64,000 nucleotides of DNA from Lachnospiraceae bacterium (GCA_021770615.1 JAETQR010000011.1:1-64000); one strand, 5' to 3'; numbered from the stretch's first letter, positions 44,398 through 55,588 are shown. Translations and numbers: made by a program. Notes: generated from the sequence alone by a model not told the origin.

Positions 44398-45000
44398 TTA
44401 AATTTCCTGCAATTCATCGAGTGTCTTATTATAAGAAGGAAGAAAATCATTCATAAAAATATCCACTTCCTCCATTTGCATTTCCCGAAGCGCCCTCTCA
44501 ATCGTCTGCCATGCCGTTGCAAACTCCTGATTCCCTGCCTTCTTTTCCTCAATACACTTGATAAGAGCCGAAAGTTTGTCCGCTGCTTTTACGATTTTCC
44601 ACAGTTCTTCATCACCGCTCTTCTTAAAAAAGATAGTTTCATAATATTTCCTCATATAATCCGGAAGCTTATCTAAAAGCTTCTGGTTCGCCATATCCTC
44701 TACTTTTTTATAAGCGTCCCGGATATCCGGGTCATGATATTTAACCGGCGTCGGCATATCCCCGGTAATGATCTCATTGGCATCATGATACAGACCGATC
44801 AGTGCCAGTTTATCCGGATCCACATCCTTCCCACACCGCTCCCTGGCAATAACGCCAAGCCCATGGGCAAGCATGGCAACCTCCAGGGAATGTTCACTGA
44901 TATTTTCCTTTACCGAGTTGCGCATCAGAGCCCATCTCTCAATATACTTCATCCTTGCCATCATGGCAAAAAACGGAAATCCATTTGTTTTTGTGCCCAT
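44398..45000 (-). CDS. HD-domain 5'-deoxynucleotidase (YfbR-like)
   Basis: It probably dephosphorylates deoxyribonucleoside 5'-monophosphates. YIERWALMRN, then ENISEHSLEVAMLAH (first metal His), GLYHDANEIITGDMPTPVKY (HD pair) and a later AADKLSALIKC Asp are all YfbR landmarks. The product is 200 residues from ATG 45000, which follows GGAGGTAAAT; an ATG at 45012 overlaps the uvrA stop. It is read directly behind uvrA, tying a nucleotide-pool enzyme to the excision-repair genes. Confidence 0.9.
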   Translation of the reverse strand: MGTKTNGFPFFAMMARMKYIERWALMRNSVKENISEHSLEVAMLAHGLGVIARERCGKDVDPDKLALIGLYHDANEIITGDMPTPVKYHDPDIRDAYKKVEDMANQKLLDKLPDYMRKYYETIFFKKSGDEELWKIVKAADKLSALIKCIEEKKAGNQEFATAWQTIERALREMQMEEVDIFMNDFLPSYNKTLDELQEI

Positions 45001-45011
45001 ATTTACCTCCA

Positions 45012-47846
45012 TTACCTGTCATCCAACAACTTCTTTATATATCTCCCTGTATAGGAATCCGGCTGCTCTGCCACCTCTTCCGGAGTTCCGCAAGCAATGA
45101 CTGTCCCACCGTTTTCTCCCCCTTCCGGGCCAATGTCGATAATATAATCTGCCGTCTTGATCACATCCAGATTATGCTCGATCACCACGACCGAATTTCC
45201 TCCTTCTGTGAGGCGGTGAAGAATATCGATCAACTTGTGGACGTCCGCAAAATGCAGGCCTGTCGTAGGCTCATCCAGAATATAGATTGTTTTTCCCGTA
45301 CTGCGTTTACTTAATTCTGTGGCAAGCTTGATCCTCTGGGCCTCTCCTCCCGAAAGCGTAGTTGAAGGCTGTCCCAGTTTCACATAAGAAAGCCCCACAT
45401 CATACATCGTCTGGATCTTCCGATGGATCGTCGGAACATTCTTGAAAAATTCCAATGCCTCTTCCACAGTCATATCAAGCACATCAAAAATACTCTTTCC
45501 TTTATATTTAACATCGAGTGTCTCCCTGTTATAACGCCTTCCATCACAAACTTCACACGGAACATAGACATCCGGCAGGAAATTCATCTCGATCTTTATG
45601 ATCCCATCCCCCCTGCATGCCTCACACCGTCCTCCTTTGACATTAAAACTAAATCTCCCCTTCTTGTATCCCTTTACCTTTGCATCCGGAGTCGTTGCAA
45701 ACAGATCCCGTATCATATCAAATACACCCGTATATGTGGCAGGGTTCGAACGCGGCGTGCGTCCGATCGGCGACTGATCGATATCAATGACTTTATCTAA
45801 CTGCTCCATTCCCTTTATGGCAGTATGCTTTCCGGGAATACATCTGGCCCGGTTGAGATTCTTCGCCAGAGACTTATATAAGATCTCATTGATAAGCGAA
45901 CTCTTTCCGGAACCGGAAACCCCTGTCACACAGGTAAATACACCAAGCGGGATATCTACATTGATATTTTTCAGGTTATTCTCCCTCGCACCGGTCACCT
46001 TTAAAAAACCACACGGAGTCCGGCGCTTTCCCGGTATCGGAATCACCACTCTCCTGCTGAGATAAGCCCCTGTTATCGAATCCTCTGCCTTCATGATATC
46101 TTCTGCCGTCCCGGCGGCCACGACTTCACCGCCGTGCTCTCCGGCCCCCGGTCCGATGTCCACCACATAATCCGCCGCTAACATCGTATCTTCATCATGC
46201 TCCACCACGATAAGCGTGTTCCCAAGGTCTTTCAGATTCTTTAATGTCCTGATCAGCTTATCATTGTCCCTCTGGTGAAGACCGATACTTGGCTCATCAA
46301 GAATGTAGGCAACTCCCACAAGCCCTGAACCGATCTGTGTGGCAAGACGTATCCTCTGGGCCTCACCACCCGACAAAGTCGCTGTAGCGCGCGACAGACA
46401 AAGATAATCCAGTCCCACATCTACAAGAAATCCAAGGCGGGATTTAATTTCTTTCAAAATCAGCTTTCCAATCTTTAACTGCATCTGTGTAAGCTGCAGC
46501 TCATCGACAAACTGTTTCAGGTCACGAATCGAATAATCACATAACTCCGCAATATTCTTTTCTCCCACTGTGACCGCCAGAGATTCTTTTTTCAGACGCC
46601 TTCCGCCGCACTCACGGCACGGTGTGATGCGCATAAAAGTCTCATACTCCTGTTTCGTCGTATCCGACCCGGTTTCGCGATACCTCCGTTCTACATTTTT
46701 AATAAGTCCCTCAAATTCTACATTGTAGACACCCCGGCCCCGCTGTCCCACATAATGAACTTCGACCTTTTCTCCTCTTGTGCCATGCAGGATGATGTCC
46801 CGCACCTCTTCAGGATAATCCTCAAAAGGAGTCGACAGATCAAAACCAAACTTTTGTGCCACTGCTTCCATCATGCATCTGGTATAACTTCCCTTGTCCG
46901 TAACTGACTGCCAGCCAAGGGCAGCGATCGCACCCTCGTCGATGCTGAGAGACCAGTCCGGTATGAGAAGCTCCGGTGCAAATTCCATCTTATACCCAAT
47001 CCCATGACAGACCGGGCATGCCCCAAATGGATTATTAAATGAAAAACTCCTCGGCTCGATCTCATCAATGCTGATACCACAGTCCGGACACGAAAAACTC
47101 TGACTGAAATTGATCGGCTCACCACCTACCACATCGACTACGAGCAGCCCTCCCGACAGCTGTAGAACATTCTCGATTGACTCCGACATCCTTTTCCCGA
47201 CACCTTCACGCACGACAAGACGGTCTACCACGATTTCAATATTATGTTTGATATTCTTTTCAAGCTTGATCTCCTCAGATAGGTCATACATATTTCCATC
47301 CACAACGACCCTCACATAACCACTCTTTTTCGCTTTATCAAAAACCTTGGCATGTTCTCCTTTTCTTCCACGAACAACCGGCGCCAACAGCTGGAGTTTT
47401 GTCCCCTCAGGCAGTTTCATGATCTCATCCGCCATCTGGTCTACCGTCTGGCGCTTTATCTCTCTGCCGCACTTTGGACAATGGGGGATTCCAATCCTTG
47501 CAAAGAGAAGTCTGAAGTAGTCATATATTTCCGTCACTGTCCCCACTGTGGAACGGGGATTCCGGTTCGTCGTCTTCTGATCGATCGATATCGCCGGGGG
47601 AAGTCCCGAAATACTCTCCACATTGGGCTTTTCCATCTGCCCCAGGAACTGCCTGGCATAGGAAGATAATGACTCCATATACCTTCTCTGCCCTTCCGCA
47701 TATATCGTGTCAAACGCCAGCGATGATTTGCCTGATCCGCTCAATCCTGTCAGTACCACAAACTCATCTCTGGGAATATCAATATCAATTCCTTTCAGAT
47801 TATGTTCACTTGCTCCTTTTATCCTGATCATTCTTTTCTTTTCCAT
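45012..47846 (-). CDS. uvrA: excinuclease ABC subunit A
   Basis: The damage-recognition ATPase of nucleotide excision repair. Two ABC modules are present, with Walker A motifs [17 protein letters not shown] near the N-terminus and [16 protein letters not shown] in the second half, each followed by its signature ([12 protein letters not shown] and [12 protein letters not shown]). Zinc modules appear as [12 protein letters not shown]...CPVC and CEAC...CEVC. The length of about 944 is usual. ATG at 47846 follows AAAGGTAACG. It lies 22 bp after uvrB and directly before yfbR. Confidence 0.97.
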   Translation of the reverse strand: MEKKRMIRIKGASEHNLKGIDIDIPRDEFVVLTGLSGSGKSSLAFDTIYAEGQRRYMESLSSYARQFLGQMEKPNVESISGLPPAISIDQKTTNRNPRSTVGTVTEIYDYFRLLFARIGIPHCPKCGREIKRQTVDQMADEIMKLPEGTKLQLLAPVVRGRKGEHAKVFDKAKKSGYVRVVVDGNMYDLSEEIKLEKNIKHNIEIVVDRLVVREGVGKRMSESIENVLQLSGGLLVVDVVGGEPINFSQSFSCPDCGISIDEIEPRSFSFNNPFGACPVCHGIGYKMEFAPELLIPDWSLSIDEGAIAALGWQSVTDKGSYTRCMMEAVAQKFGFDLSTPFEDYPEEVRDIILHGTRGEKVEVHYVGQRGRGVYNVEFEGLIKNVERRYRETGSDTTKQEYETFMRITPCRECGGRRLKKESLAVTVGEKNIAELCDYSIRDLKQFVDELQLTQMQLKIGKLILKEIKSRLGFLVDVGLDYLCLSRATATLSGGEAQRIRLATQIGSGLVGVAYILDEPSIGLHQRDNDKLIRTLKNLKDLGNTLIVVEHDEDTMLAADYVVDIGPGAGEHGGEVVAAGTAEDIMKAEDSITGAYLSRRVVIPIPGKRRTPCGFLKVTGARENNLKNINVDIPLGVFTCVTGVSGSGKSSLINEILYKSLAKNLNRARCIPGKHTAIKGMEQLDKVIDIDQSPIGRTPRSNPATYTGVFDMIRDLFATTPDAKVKGYKKGRFSFNVKGGRCEACRGDGIIKIEMNFLPDVYVPCEVCDGRRYNRETLDVKYKGKSIFDVLDMTVEEALEFFKNVPTIHRKIQTMYDVGLSYVKLGQPSTTLSGGEAQRIKLATELSKRSTGKTIYILDEPTTGLHFADVHKLIDILHRLTEGGNSVVVIEHNLDVIKTADYIIDIGPEGGENGGTVIACGTPEEVAEQPDSYTGRYIKKLLDDR

Positions 47847-47868
47847 CGTTACCTTTCTTCCTCCAAAT

Positions 47869-49857
47869 CTATTCATCCATGTCCTGCATGATCTTTTTTA
47901 ATTCGATCATCTGGTCACGCAATGAGGCCGCCGCCTCGAAATTTAATTCTGCAGCCGCCTGGTTCATCCGTTTCATAACTTTGCGGATCTGCTTTTCCAA
48001 TTCTTCTCTCGTCATATATTCCGGATCCTTTTCCAGATCCTCGATGCCGGAATCCGCTTTGGAAGAGATCCGGATCAGTTCCCGGACAGCCTTTTTGATC
48101 GTCTGTGGCGTAATACCATGTTCTTTATTATAAGCATCCTGTATCTCCCTACGTCGTTTCGTCTCGCCGATTGCCTTCTTCATGGAATCGGTTTCACTCT
48201 CCGCATACATGATGACCCTGCCTTCCGCATTCCGGGCAGCCCGTCCGATCGTCTGGATCAAAGATGTTTCCGAACGCAGAAAGCCTTCTTTGTCCGCATC
48301 CAGAATCGCTACAAGAGAAACCTCCGGTATATCCAGCCCCTCTCTCAGAAGATTGATACCGACCAATACATCAAATACATCAAGCCGCATGTCACGTATG
48401 ATTTCGGACCGCTCCAGCGTATCAATATCCGAATGAAGATATTTTACCCGTATCCCGATCTCTTTATAATAATCGGTAAGATCTTCTGCCATCCGTTTGG
48501 TAAGTGTGGTGACAAGAACCTTGCCCTTCTCTTTTGTGACACGGCGTATCTCTGCCAGAAGGTCATCGACCTGCCCTTTCACCGGGCGCACCAAAACCTC
48601 AGGATCAAGAAGTCCTGTCGGACGGATGATCTGTTCCGTCCTCAGAAGTTCGTGTGCGCTCTCATACTCCGATGGCGTCGCCGATACAAACATCATCTGA
48701 TTGATGTGGCTCTCAAATTCCTCAAAATTCAAAGGACGGTTACTTTTTGCAGAGGGCAGGCGAAAACCGTAATCTACAAGTGTAGACTTCCTCGACTGAT
48801 CCCCCGCATACATTCCCCTGATCTGAGGAACCGTGATATGGGACTCATCTACTATGATCAAAAAATCATCGGGAAAATAGTCCATAAGCGTATGCGGCAT
48901 CTCTCCCTCTTTCATCCCGTTTAAATGCATGGAATAATTTTCAATCCCCGAGCAAAAGCCGGTCTCCCGCATCATCTCCACATCGAAATGTGTCCTCTCC
49001 GAAATCCTCTGCGCCTCGATCAGCTTGTCCTCACTTTTAAAAAACCGGACACGCTCCTTTAATTCCTGTTCGATCCCCAGAATCGCTTTCTCCATCTTAT
49101 CCGATGACACGACATAATGGGACGCAGGAAATACAACCATATGCTCCAAATTATTGAGCGGTGTCCCGGTGAGGACATCGATCTCCTGGATCCGGTCCAC
49201 CTCGTCTCCGAAAAACTCAACCCGGATCGCACGCTCCGACTCCGACGCCGGAAAAATCTCAACCACATCTCCCCTCACCCGGAACGTACCGCGATGAAAA
49301 TCCATATCGTTCCGGGTATACTGGATATCGACAAGCCGCCGGATCACCTCATCCCTGTCCTTTTCCATACCAGGCCGCAGAGAAACCGTCATCGTCTGAT
49401 AATCGATCGGGCTTCCCAATCCATAGATACAGGACACACTCGCTATGATGACCACATCTTTCCGCTCAGTAAGTGCCGCCGTCGCCGAGTGACGCAGTTT
49501 ATCAATCTCCTCATTGATCGCAGAATCCTTTTCGATGTACGTGTCCGTCGATGGCACATATGCTTCCGGCTGGTAGTAGTCGTAGTAGGAGACAAAATAC
49601 TCCACGGCGTTATTAGGAAAAAATTCTTTAAACTCACTATACAACTGGGCCGCCAGCGTTTTGTTATGGGCGATGACCAAAGTCGGTTTATTTAATTGCT
49701 GGATGACGTTTGCCATCGTAAACGTCTTACCCGATCCGGTGACACCGAGAAGGGTCTGAAACTGGTTTCCTTCCTGAAAGCCTTTGACTAATTCTTCAAT
49801 AGCCTGTGGCTGGTCGCCGGTAGGGGCGTATTCTGATACTAATTCAAAATGATCCAT
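47869..49857 (-). CDS. uvrB: excinuclease ABC subunit B
   Basis: The helicase-like subunit that verifies damage and loads UvrC. Walker [16 protein letters not shown], the beta-hairpin [13 protein letters not shown], the DEAD-like [11 protein letters not shown] and motif [11 protein letters not shown] are present; the C-terminal UVR motif ([20 protein letters not shown]) binds UvrC. Length 662 is typical. The gene is intact, but an AIPR gene ends 17 bp upstream, leaving no room for a promoter of its own. Codons about 71-91 (49586-49645) are duplicated exactly at 53022-53081. Confidence 0.97.
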   Translation of the reverse strand: MDHFELVSEYAPTGDQPQAIEELVKGFQEGNQFQTLLGVTGSGKTFTMANVIQQLNKPTLVIAHNKTLAAQLYSEFKEFFPNNAVEYFVSYYDYYQPEAYVPSTDTYIEKDSAINEEIDKLRHSATAALTERKDVVIIASVSCIYGLGSPIDYQTMTVSLRPGMEKDRDEVIRRLVDIQYTRNDMDFHRGTFRVRGDVVEIFPASESERAIRVEFFGDEVDRIQEIDVLTGTPLNNLEHMVVFPASHYVVSSDKMEKAILGIEQELKERVRFFKSEDKLIEAQRISERTHFDVEMMRETGFCSGIENYSMHLNGMKEGEMPHTLMDYFPDDFLIIVDESHITVPQIRGMYAGDQSRKSTLVDYGFRLPSAKSNRPLNFEEFESHINQMMFVSATPSEYESAHELLRTEQIIRPTGLLDPEVLVRPVKGQVDDLLAEIRRVTKEKGKVLVTTLTKRMAEDLTDYYKEIGIRVKYLHSDIDTLERSEIIRDMRLDVFDVLVGINLLREGLDIPEVSLVAILDADKEGFLRSETSLIQTIGRAARNAEGRVIMYAESETDSMKKAIGETKRRREIQDAYNKEHGITPQTIKKAVRELIRISSKADSGIEDLEKDPEYMTREELEKQIRKVMKRMNQAAAELNFEAAASLRDQMIELKKIMQDMDE

Positions 49858-49874
49858 GATAAAAGCCTTTCCTC

Positions 49875-51575
49875 TTATAGTCCAAGAATAGTATTTACTG
49901 TCACAATAAATGATGCGCTTTTTGCAACATGACTATTTCCACCCTGCTGCTTATATGCATCATATATCCTGTCTCTTATCTCTCCTATTCTCTTTTCTGT
50001 AACATTCCCCAAATCCATTTCTTTTATATCTATTGGTGTTATATTGCTATTTCGAAGAATGTCTGCAACTGTTCCATATAATAAATAAAACAACATGTCA
50101 TTTCTTTCCGAAGATGTATATCCTGATTTCATTTTCAAGTTTCTTTGTATTTGTTTTCCAAGAACTGCACATTTATAAAATACTTCCAAATCTTGATTTT
50201 CTTCATAAAGTTTAAAGTATGTTTCATCATCCGTTAATAATGTCGAAGGTCTTGCTCTGGCATAATCTGGTTTTTGCAAAAATAATGTAATCAAGCACTG
50301 TCCTAAAAATGATACACCTACTATATCTTTTGCTTTTTTCCCTTGATTTTTATAATAATTTTTTCTCCGGTCATAATATAGTCCGCGGCTTTTAAAAAAC
50401 ATTTCAATTTGCAAATGAATAGGATTCGTTACTCTTAATGAAGACTTAGGTATATTAGTCTGATTATTCGTTGCAAATATAATATCATCTCTAACCTTTT
50501 CTGTTTCAGGTACTATTACTCTAACTAAAACATTTCTCTTTTCAGTTTGCAAAGAATTTTCATTTTGTGAATAAAAATTATATATTTCATTCGAAGTCTG
50601 CAACCCATTTACAATTTCCGGATTTGTTAGCTGAAGTTCTCGACTACTGGCCATTGTAGCTTCTGACGCTAAAACTGTAATCCCGTTATTCAACCACCAA
50701 AAATCCTCTCCGCTATCACTGTCTTCCAAAGAATCTTTTATACATGAATTTACGGCATTCTTTCCTTGATAATCTCTCACATTAGCTTCAAAAAATCTCT
50801 TTCTCAAACACTGATTATCATCTGTAATAAAATTAAAATACTCTTTTAAAGATACAAGTCCAACATAATCTTTATTTTTACCCAATCCAATAGGCATCTC
50901 CACCAGTGGCAAATTAATGATTGTCTCTGCCATACTATTATAGCTTTCAAACAATTCATTTGCCCCAACAAAATCTACAACTATTTCCGCCGATGGATAA
51001 TTTCTTTTTACTATTTCTTTTAATTCTTCTGCTTGTTGTATGACATTCGGATGACACTCAACGGCATATGTGACATAGCAAAATCTAAATTTGAGCTTTA
51101 TACGATTTCTAATTAACTTTGTATGTAAGTCTCGAAATGTCCTAAATAGTTCTAGGATATCCTCATTATATCTTCCTCTAAAATCTTCTAATGAGTTTGA
51201 TAATTGCAATAAATTATCTACAGTTGTTTTCCATTTCATTATGGCATCTTCACCAAAAGAGTTTTCTCTTTTTGCCTGTATCATAATCACTTCAACTTTT
51301 GATTCTTTAGACGCAGTAATGGTTTCAATCTGATCTGGAAAAACTATATTCTTATTCAAAAAAATATACATCCCATCACAGCCGCCATCATTCCCTGCTC
51401 CTACAATTCCACTCTCTAATTCATCATCACTTAAATCATAATCCTTCAATACTTGAGAAGCTGAAAAATATTCAAAATATGAAGCTTCATTTTCATAAGA
51501 TGCTGATTCCTCATATTCCTGAGCGACGCATTCCCTAATTAAAATCTGATTATTACTCAACTGTTTATTACTCAT
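49875..51575 (-). CDS. AIPR-family abortive infection protein
   Basis: A 566-residue protein of the AIPR family, known from abortive-infection phage-resistance systems and from islands with restriction enzymes. The characteristic block [15 protein letters not shown], then [15 protein letters not shown] and the [21 protein letters not shown] segment are clear. The mechanism is not well described. ATG at 51575 follows GTGAGG; an ATG at 51614 has no site. Its AT content is visibly higher than uvrB, indicating foreign origin. It ends 17 bp before uvrB, so uvrB may now depend on read-through from it. Confidence 0.87.
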   Translation of the reverse strand: MSNKQLSNNQILIRECVAQEYEESASYENEASYFEYFSASQVLKDYDLSDDELESGIVGAGNDGGCDGMYIFLNKNIVFPDQIETITASKESKVEVIMIQAKRENSFGEDAIMKWKTTVDNLLQLSNSLEDFRGRYNEDILELFRTFRDLHTKLIRNRIKLKFRFCYVTYAVECHPNVIQQAEELKEIVKRNYPSAEIVVDFVGANELFESYNSMAETIINLPLVEMPIGLGKNKDYVGLVSLKEYFNFITDDNQCLRKRFFEANVRDYQGKNAVNSCIKDSLEDSDSGEDFWWLNNGITVLASEATMASSRELQLTNPEIVNGLQTSNEIYNFYSQNENSLQTEKRNVLVRVIVPETEKVRDDIIFATNNQTNIPKSSLRVTNPIHLQIEMFFKSRGLYYDRRKNYYKNQGKKAKDIVGVSFLGQCLITLFLQKPDYARARPSTLLTDDETYFKLYEENQDLEVFYKCAVLGKQIQRNLKMKSGYTSSERNDMLFYLLYGTVADILRNSNITPIDIKEMDLGNVTEKRIGEIRDRIYDAYKQQGGNSHVAKSASFIVTVNTILGL

Positions 51576-51645
51576 CTCACTGTACCTCACATTCTCATTA
51601 TCTAAAAATATCATAGCATTTTTTAAACATTCATTATATATGACA

Positions 51646-52650
51646 TTACTTTCTTCCTCTCAAGTATCTCTCTACTTCCCGATCAAACTCCGAAATATAC
51701 TCTTTATCCTGTTTTACTCGAAATGCCTCATATTCCTTTTCTGCTTTTTTCATAGCTGCTTCATGTGATATTTTTCCTTTTCCATCCAGCACTTCCCGCC
51801 GATTATTTACTAGAAACTGATTTGTCTGTTCCACCCAATCCTGCATACTCATTAAAATCCCATCTTCTGCCATCAGTTCAGCATAATCAATAAACATTGT
51901 TACCAGCCTGTTTAAACGGGACAATTCCTTTTCATTTAAATAGTTTTTGGCAATACCTATATCTCGCTTTAACACTTTACCATCTGGTGCATCCTTCCAG
52001 GTTGTCAATCCCATAGCCGGTTTTTCTGAATCAGCACGCTCAAATATCAATTCTGCTGCTGTCTTTCCGGTAACTGCAAAATGAAGTTTATTCTGGACAA
52101 AAGCATAAAAATTTTTTGTAATGTCACTGTTTTTATCGTAATCATAGCTACATTGTTCAAATATATCTGTAATTTTCTGATATGCTCTACGCTCACTTGC
52201 CCTGATTTCACGAATACGTTCCAGTAACTCATCAAAATAGTCTTTTCCAAAAGGCTTACCATTCTTTAACATCTCATCATTTAGTACAAAACCTTTAATA
52301 ATATACTCTTTTAAAGTATTTGTCGCCCATTGGCGGAATCTTGTCGCTTTCTTTGAATTCACACGATATCCTACTGCAATAATCGCATCCAGATTATAAA
52401 ATTCCTGCATACGCTTAACATTTCTCTGTCCCTCTTTTTGAACTATTTCCATTTTGGAAACAGTTGATTTTTTTATTAATTCTTCTTCTTCATATATATT
52501 AGTTAAATGTTTAGAAATCGCAGGTACATTTACATCAAACAACTCTGCCATTGCCTTTTGCGTCATCCAAAATGTCTCATTTTCAAAAATAACATTTACA
52601 CATATATTTGTATTTTCTATCTGATATAATATAATTTCATGTTGATTCAT
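51646..52650 (-). CDS. RhuM family protein
   Basis: A 334-residue RhuM-type protein. It has an N-terminal DNA-binding-like region (FWMTQKAMAELFDVNVPAISKHL) and the conserved block YNLDAIIAVGYRVNSKKATRFRQWA followed by LKEYIIKGFVLND. RhuM genes were named in Salmonella pathogenicity islands and often sit inside restriction-modification or defence loci; the biochemical role is not known. ATG at 52650 follows a GGAG. It precedes the AIPR gene by 70 bp and shares its AT-rich composition. The spacer upstream (52651-53204) holds no gene; from 52900 it contains a repeat and a uvrB fragment. Confidence 0.9.
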   Translation of the reverse strand: MNQHEIILYQIENTNICVNVIFENETFWMTQKAMAELFDVNVPAISKHLTNIYEEEELIKKSTVSKMEIVQKEGQRNVKRMQEFYNLDAIIAVGYRVNSKKATRFRQWATNTLKEYIIKGFVLNDEMLKNGKPFGKDYFDELLERIREIRASERRAYQKITDIFEQCSYDYDKNSDITKNFYAFVQNKLHFAVTGKTAAELIFERADSEKPAMGLTTWKDAPDGKVLKRDIGIAKNYLNEKELSRLNRLVTMFIDYAELMAEDGILMSMQDWVEQTNQFLVNNRREVLDGKGKISHEAAMKKAEKEYEAFRVKQDKEYISEFDREVERYLRGRK

Positions 52651-52899
52651 ATCTATTCTCCATTTCCAAACTTTTCATCTATTGCAGTTATTCGATATTA
52701 TCGAGCAACTGATTCCTCTTATAATTCACCATACGAAAAAATCTTCATCAAATAATCAATAACCATACGCTCTTTCACATTATATGGAAAACGTATTGTT
52801 TTTGGACTTCTTCAAAATATTCCTTATTAAATTGGTTACACATGTGTAACCAATTAGATTTCCATCTAATATTATCTAATCCATTACATGAATCCAGGT

Positions 52900-53081
52900 C
52901 ACAAACTCCACCCGTCCGCCTAGTGTTATTTCGTCCATAATCCCTCATCTTGTCCACAAAATATAGTACAATCAACACCAAATAATACTAAATAATGCGG
53001 TTTTCACCCTGTCCCCAAATTAGGAGACAAAATACTCCACGGCGTTATTAGGAAAAAATTCTTTAAACTCACTATACAACC
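52900..53081. repeat. repeat copy A with 60-bp duplicated uvrB segment
   Basis: 52900-53021 matches 54413-54535 at most positions (shared words include CACAAACTCCACCCG, TCTTGTCCACAAAATA and CAACACCAAATAA). 53022-53081 is identical over 60 bp to 49586-49645 inside uvrB and in the same orientation. Read on the minus strand the fragment encodes the UvrB stretch [19 protein letters not shown] and then meets a stop. On that strand the order is uvrB fragment, repeat, RhuM gene. Confidence 0.9.
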
Positions 53082-53204
53082 TCTCTTTCATTTTGAAAAT
53101 TAATTATAATTCCCAAATCATGTAAATATTTCTCATTTACTCATACGTCAATATCCAAAATGTATAAAACAATTATTACTTTTGATCTTTACCTTTTCAA
53201 ATAT

Positions 53205-54308
53205 CTATTTTGCATCTGCCTCTTCTATCCACTGCCGCAACTTATCTTGTAGCAGTTTCTTGTCTGGCAAATACAATTTATATTCGGATGCATATATATT
53301 GGCATCTTGTGGCAGTGTAATCTCCACCAGTGCGTCATTATTCTCTTTACATAACAGAATACCAATCGTTGGATTTTCATCTTCCAATTTTTCATAACGA
53401 TCATAATAATTTACATACATCTGCATTTGTCCAATATCCTGATGTGTCAATTTATCCACTTTCAAGTCAATCAACACATAACAGCGAAGAATACGATTGT
53501 AGAAAACTAAATCCACATAATAACTATCCTCATTAAAAGTAAAACGTTTTTGCCTGGATTCGAACAGATATCCTTTTCCCATTTCCAACAAAAATTTTTG
53601 CAATTTATCAATGATTGCTGTTTCCAAATCTGTTTCTGAATACTTCGTTTTTTCTTCCATTCCTAAAAATTCTAATACTGTTGGCTGTTTTACAATATCT
53701 TCTGGTTTTGTAATGATATTACCTTCCCTCGCTAACTGTAAAACAGCCTCTTTATCTCGGCTAATCGCTAACCTTTCATAAAGGCTGGAATTATATTGTC
53801 TCTGCAAAGTACGAACACTCCATCCAGATCTTGCTGATTCAATTTCATAGAAACTTCTTTCATCTTCATTTTCTATTCTCATTAATTGCAGATAATGTGA
53901 CCATGATACTATAAAGGGCGGTTTCTTTTCGAAAAAGCTAAACACTGTTTCGCTTTTTTCAACAGCAAACAGGTTAAACACTGTTTCGTTAATTCTATCC
54001 TTATAGGTCAGATAAAACTTCCGTGCATTTTTCAAACTATCCTCCGAAAATCCTCTTTCAAAATTCTTTTTCAGTTCTTCTGATAGCCTTTTAATAACCT
54101 GACTGCCATATCTTGCTCTCGATTCGCCTTTTTGTTGCACTTCTATAATCCATTTTCCAATAGCATAATAAGTAAGTAATTGTATCATATTCACTTGTTG
54201 AACAGCAATATTTCTTGCATGCTTCACTAGAGCTATTGTCTCGGCACATAGTCTTTCGATCGCTGTATCCTCATTAGTTAATACCTCTGTTTTTTGACTA
54301 TGGTTCAT
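53205..54308 (-). CDS. YhcG/DUF1016 family PDDEXK nuclease
   Basis: A 367-residue protein of the YhcG (DUF1016) family. The N-terminal helical domain (about 20-170: LTYYAIGKWIIEVQQKGE, RYGSQVIKRLSEELKKNF, FSEDSLKNARKFYLTY) is followed by a PD-(D/E)xK-type nuclease domain (about 215-350) with YYVDLVFYNRILRCYVLIDLK, where D and the E/D-x-K-like ending give the expected metal-site pattern. Such proteins are frequent in defence islands and type I restriction loci, but no hsd genes are seen here. ATG at 54308 follows GGAGGCAGTTAAAG. AT-rich, like its island neighbours. Confidence 0.9.
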   Translation of the reverse strand: MNHSQKTEVLTNEDTAIERLCAETIALVKHARNIAVQQVNMIQLLTYYAIGKWIIEVQQKGESRARYGSQVIKRLSEELKKNFERGFSEDSLKNARKFYLTYKDRINETVFNLFAVEKSETVFSFFEKKPPFIVSWSHYLQLMRIENEDERSFYEIESARSGWSVRTLQRQYNSSLYERLAISRDKEAVLQLAREGNIITKPEDIVKQPTVLEFLGMEEKTKYSETDLETAIIDKLQKFLLEMGKGYLFESRQKRFTFNEDSYYVDLVFYNRILRCYVLIDLKVDKLTHQDIGQMQMYVNYYDRYEKLEDENPTIGILLCKENNDALVEITLPQDANIYASEYKLYLPDKKLLQDKLRQWIEEADAK

Positions 54309-54412
54309 CTTTAACTGCCTCCTTGTTCGCTACAATATCCTTTTCCCCACATTTCTTCTCAAACGCCATTATTTCTGCTATTTTGTACTATCTTATGTTA
54401 CCTGATCCATTA

Positions 54413-54554
54413 CACAAACTCCACCCGCCCGCCTAATGTCATTTAATCCATATTCCTCTATCTTGTCCACAAAATACGATACATTCAACACCAAATAACA
54501 CTAAATAACGCGCTTTTCGCCCATCTGTAAATCAAGAGACAACATACTCCACGG
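54413..54554. repeat. repeat copy B with degenerate uvrB fragment
   Basis: Diverged second copy of the ~145-bp repeat at 52900-53044. It ends with GAGACAACATACTCCACGG (54536-54554), one mismatch from the uvrB/copy A segment; beyond this the uvrB similarity is lost. As in copy A, the minus-strand frame ends in Val-Ser-stop right after the uvrB piece. It lies upstream of the YhcG gene. The rest of 54309-54703 shows only the promoter below. Confidence 0.82.
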
Positions 54555-54622
54555 ATTCAAAATAATCCACAAAGCTTCTTCCTTTATGAATTCATTTATC
54601 CGTTTCACCATTTACTTGTTAT

Positions 54623-54651
54623 AGTATAACACGATTTATAAAAAAAGTACA
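54623..54651 (-). promoter_or_regulatory. extended -10 promoter upstream of repeat B and YhcG
   Basis: TGTTATACT on the minus strand (TATACT 54623-54628 with TG one base upstream) and a weak TGTACT at 54646-54651. It would give a leader of about 300 nt through repeat B. Confidence 0.45.
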
Positions 54652-54703
54652 GAAGAAAATAAAACATTTGTTCTGAATATTTGTTCTTTCTTGGGTGCAC
54701 TTC

Positions 54704-55588
54704 TCATTTCATCCCGATATCCCAGAGACTTAATTGTCTGGCAAAAACTTTTTCTTCAAAAGTATTCAGATACCGGAAGATCTGTTCGTTATTATGAACA
54801 ATCCCGCTCTTTCTGCATTTCTCATAAAATAATTTCATCAGGCAGGTGCTGTTCGGACTCTCGATCATATATTGATTTCCGTATGTTCGTATATATTTCT
54901 CTTTTAACTTGGGAAACAGACAGTCTAACTGCTCATAAAAATACTCTCTGCTGCCTTCCCGGAGTGTCATCCCCATTCCAAAGCAAATCACACCATAGAC
55001 TTCTGCTTCGATGCACATATCTAAAATGCCGGAAATATTATCCTCCGTATCATTGATAAACGGCAAAATCGGTGTCAACCATACAATCGTAGGTATTCCT
55101 GCATCCCGCAGCCGTTTCAACACCTCAAAGCGTTCTCTTGTCGTGCTCACATTCGGCTCAATTTTTCTGCACAAATCTTCATCATAAGTAGTTAAAGTCA
55201 TTTGTACAACACATTTTGTCTTTTCATTTATTTTTTGTAAAAGATCTAAATCCCGCAAAATGCGGTCTGATTTTGTAATGACCGTAAATCCAAAACCATG
55301 CTCATAGATCAAATGCAGAGCCTTTCTGACATTTCCGGTTTCCATTTCCAAAGGGATATAGGGGTCGGTCATCGATCCTGTACCGATCATGCATTTTTTC
55401 CGTTTATGCATAAGAGCATACTCTAACAAATTAATTGCATTTTCTTTTACTTCAATGTCTTCAAAAGCGTGTTCCATATGATAACATCTGCTTCTGGAAT
55501 CACAATAAATGCAGCCATGAGAACAGCCGCGATACAGGTTCATTCCGTTTTTTGAAGATAATATTCCTTTTGCTGTCACAAAGTGCAT
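54704..55588 (-). CDS. SPL-family radical SAM protein
   Basis: A 294-residue radical SAM enzyme. The iron-sulfur motif C-x3-C-x2-C is in NLYRGCSHGCIYCDSRS near residue 20; TGSMTDPYIPLE and the later TITKSDRIL-like FTVITKSDRILRDLD strand resemble the spore photoproduct lyase branch and its many uncharacterised relatives in Clostridia. It lacks the extra Cys-containing C-terminal region that would make a true lyase obvious, so the substrate is unknown. ATG at 55588 follows AGGACAGGACGA. It lies just outside the AT-rich island and may mark its right boundary. Confidence 0.85.
   Translation of the reverse strand: MHFVTAKGILSSKNGMNLYRGCSHGCIYCDSRSRCYHMEHAFEDIEVKENAINLLEYALMHKRKKCMIGTGSMTDPYIPLEMETGNVRKALHLIYEHGFGFTVITKSDRILRDLDLLQKINEKTKCVVQMTLTTYDEDLCRKIEPNVSTTRERFEVLKRLRDAGIPTIVWLTPILPFINDTEDNISGILDMCIEAEVYGVICFGMGMTLREGSREYFYEQLDCLFPKLKEKYIRTYGNQYMIESPNSTCLMKLFYEKCRKSGIVHNNEQIFRYLNTFEEKVFARQLSLWDIGMK

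Noticed and set aside
52775..52981. A 68-residue minus-strand frame over repeat copy A
   Set aside because: No usable start with a ribosome-binding site, and its counterpart in copy B is interrupted; treated as a possible relic and not as a gene.
54501..54611. A 36-codon minus-strand ORF between the island promoter and repeat B
   Set aside because: No ribosome-binding site before its ATG, and it runs across the degenerate uvrB piece in another frame; most likely chance.
49858..55588. Prophage or integrative conjugative element
   Set aside because: No integrase, structural, replication or conjugation genes are present; only a small set of defence-type genes and repeats.
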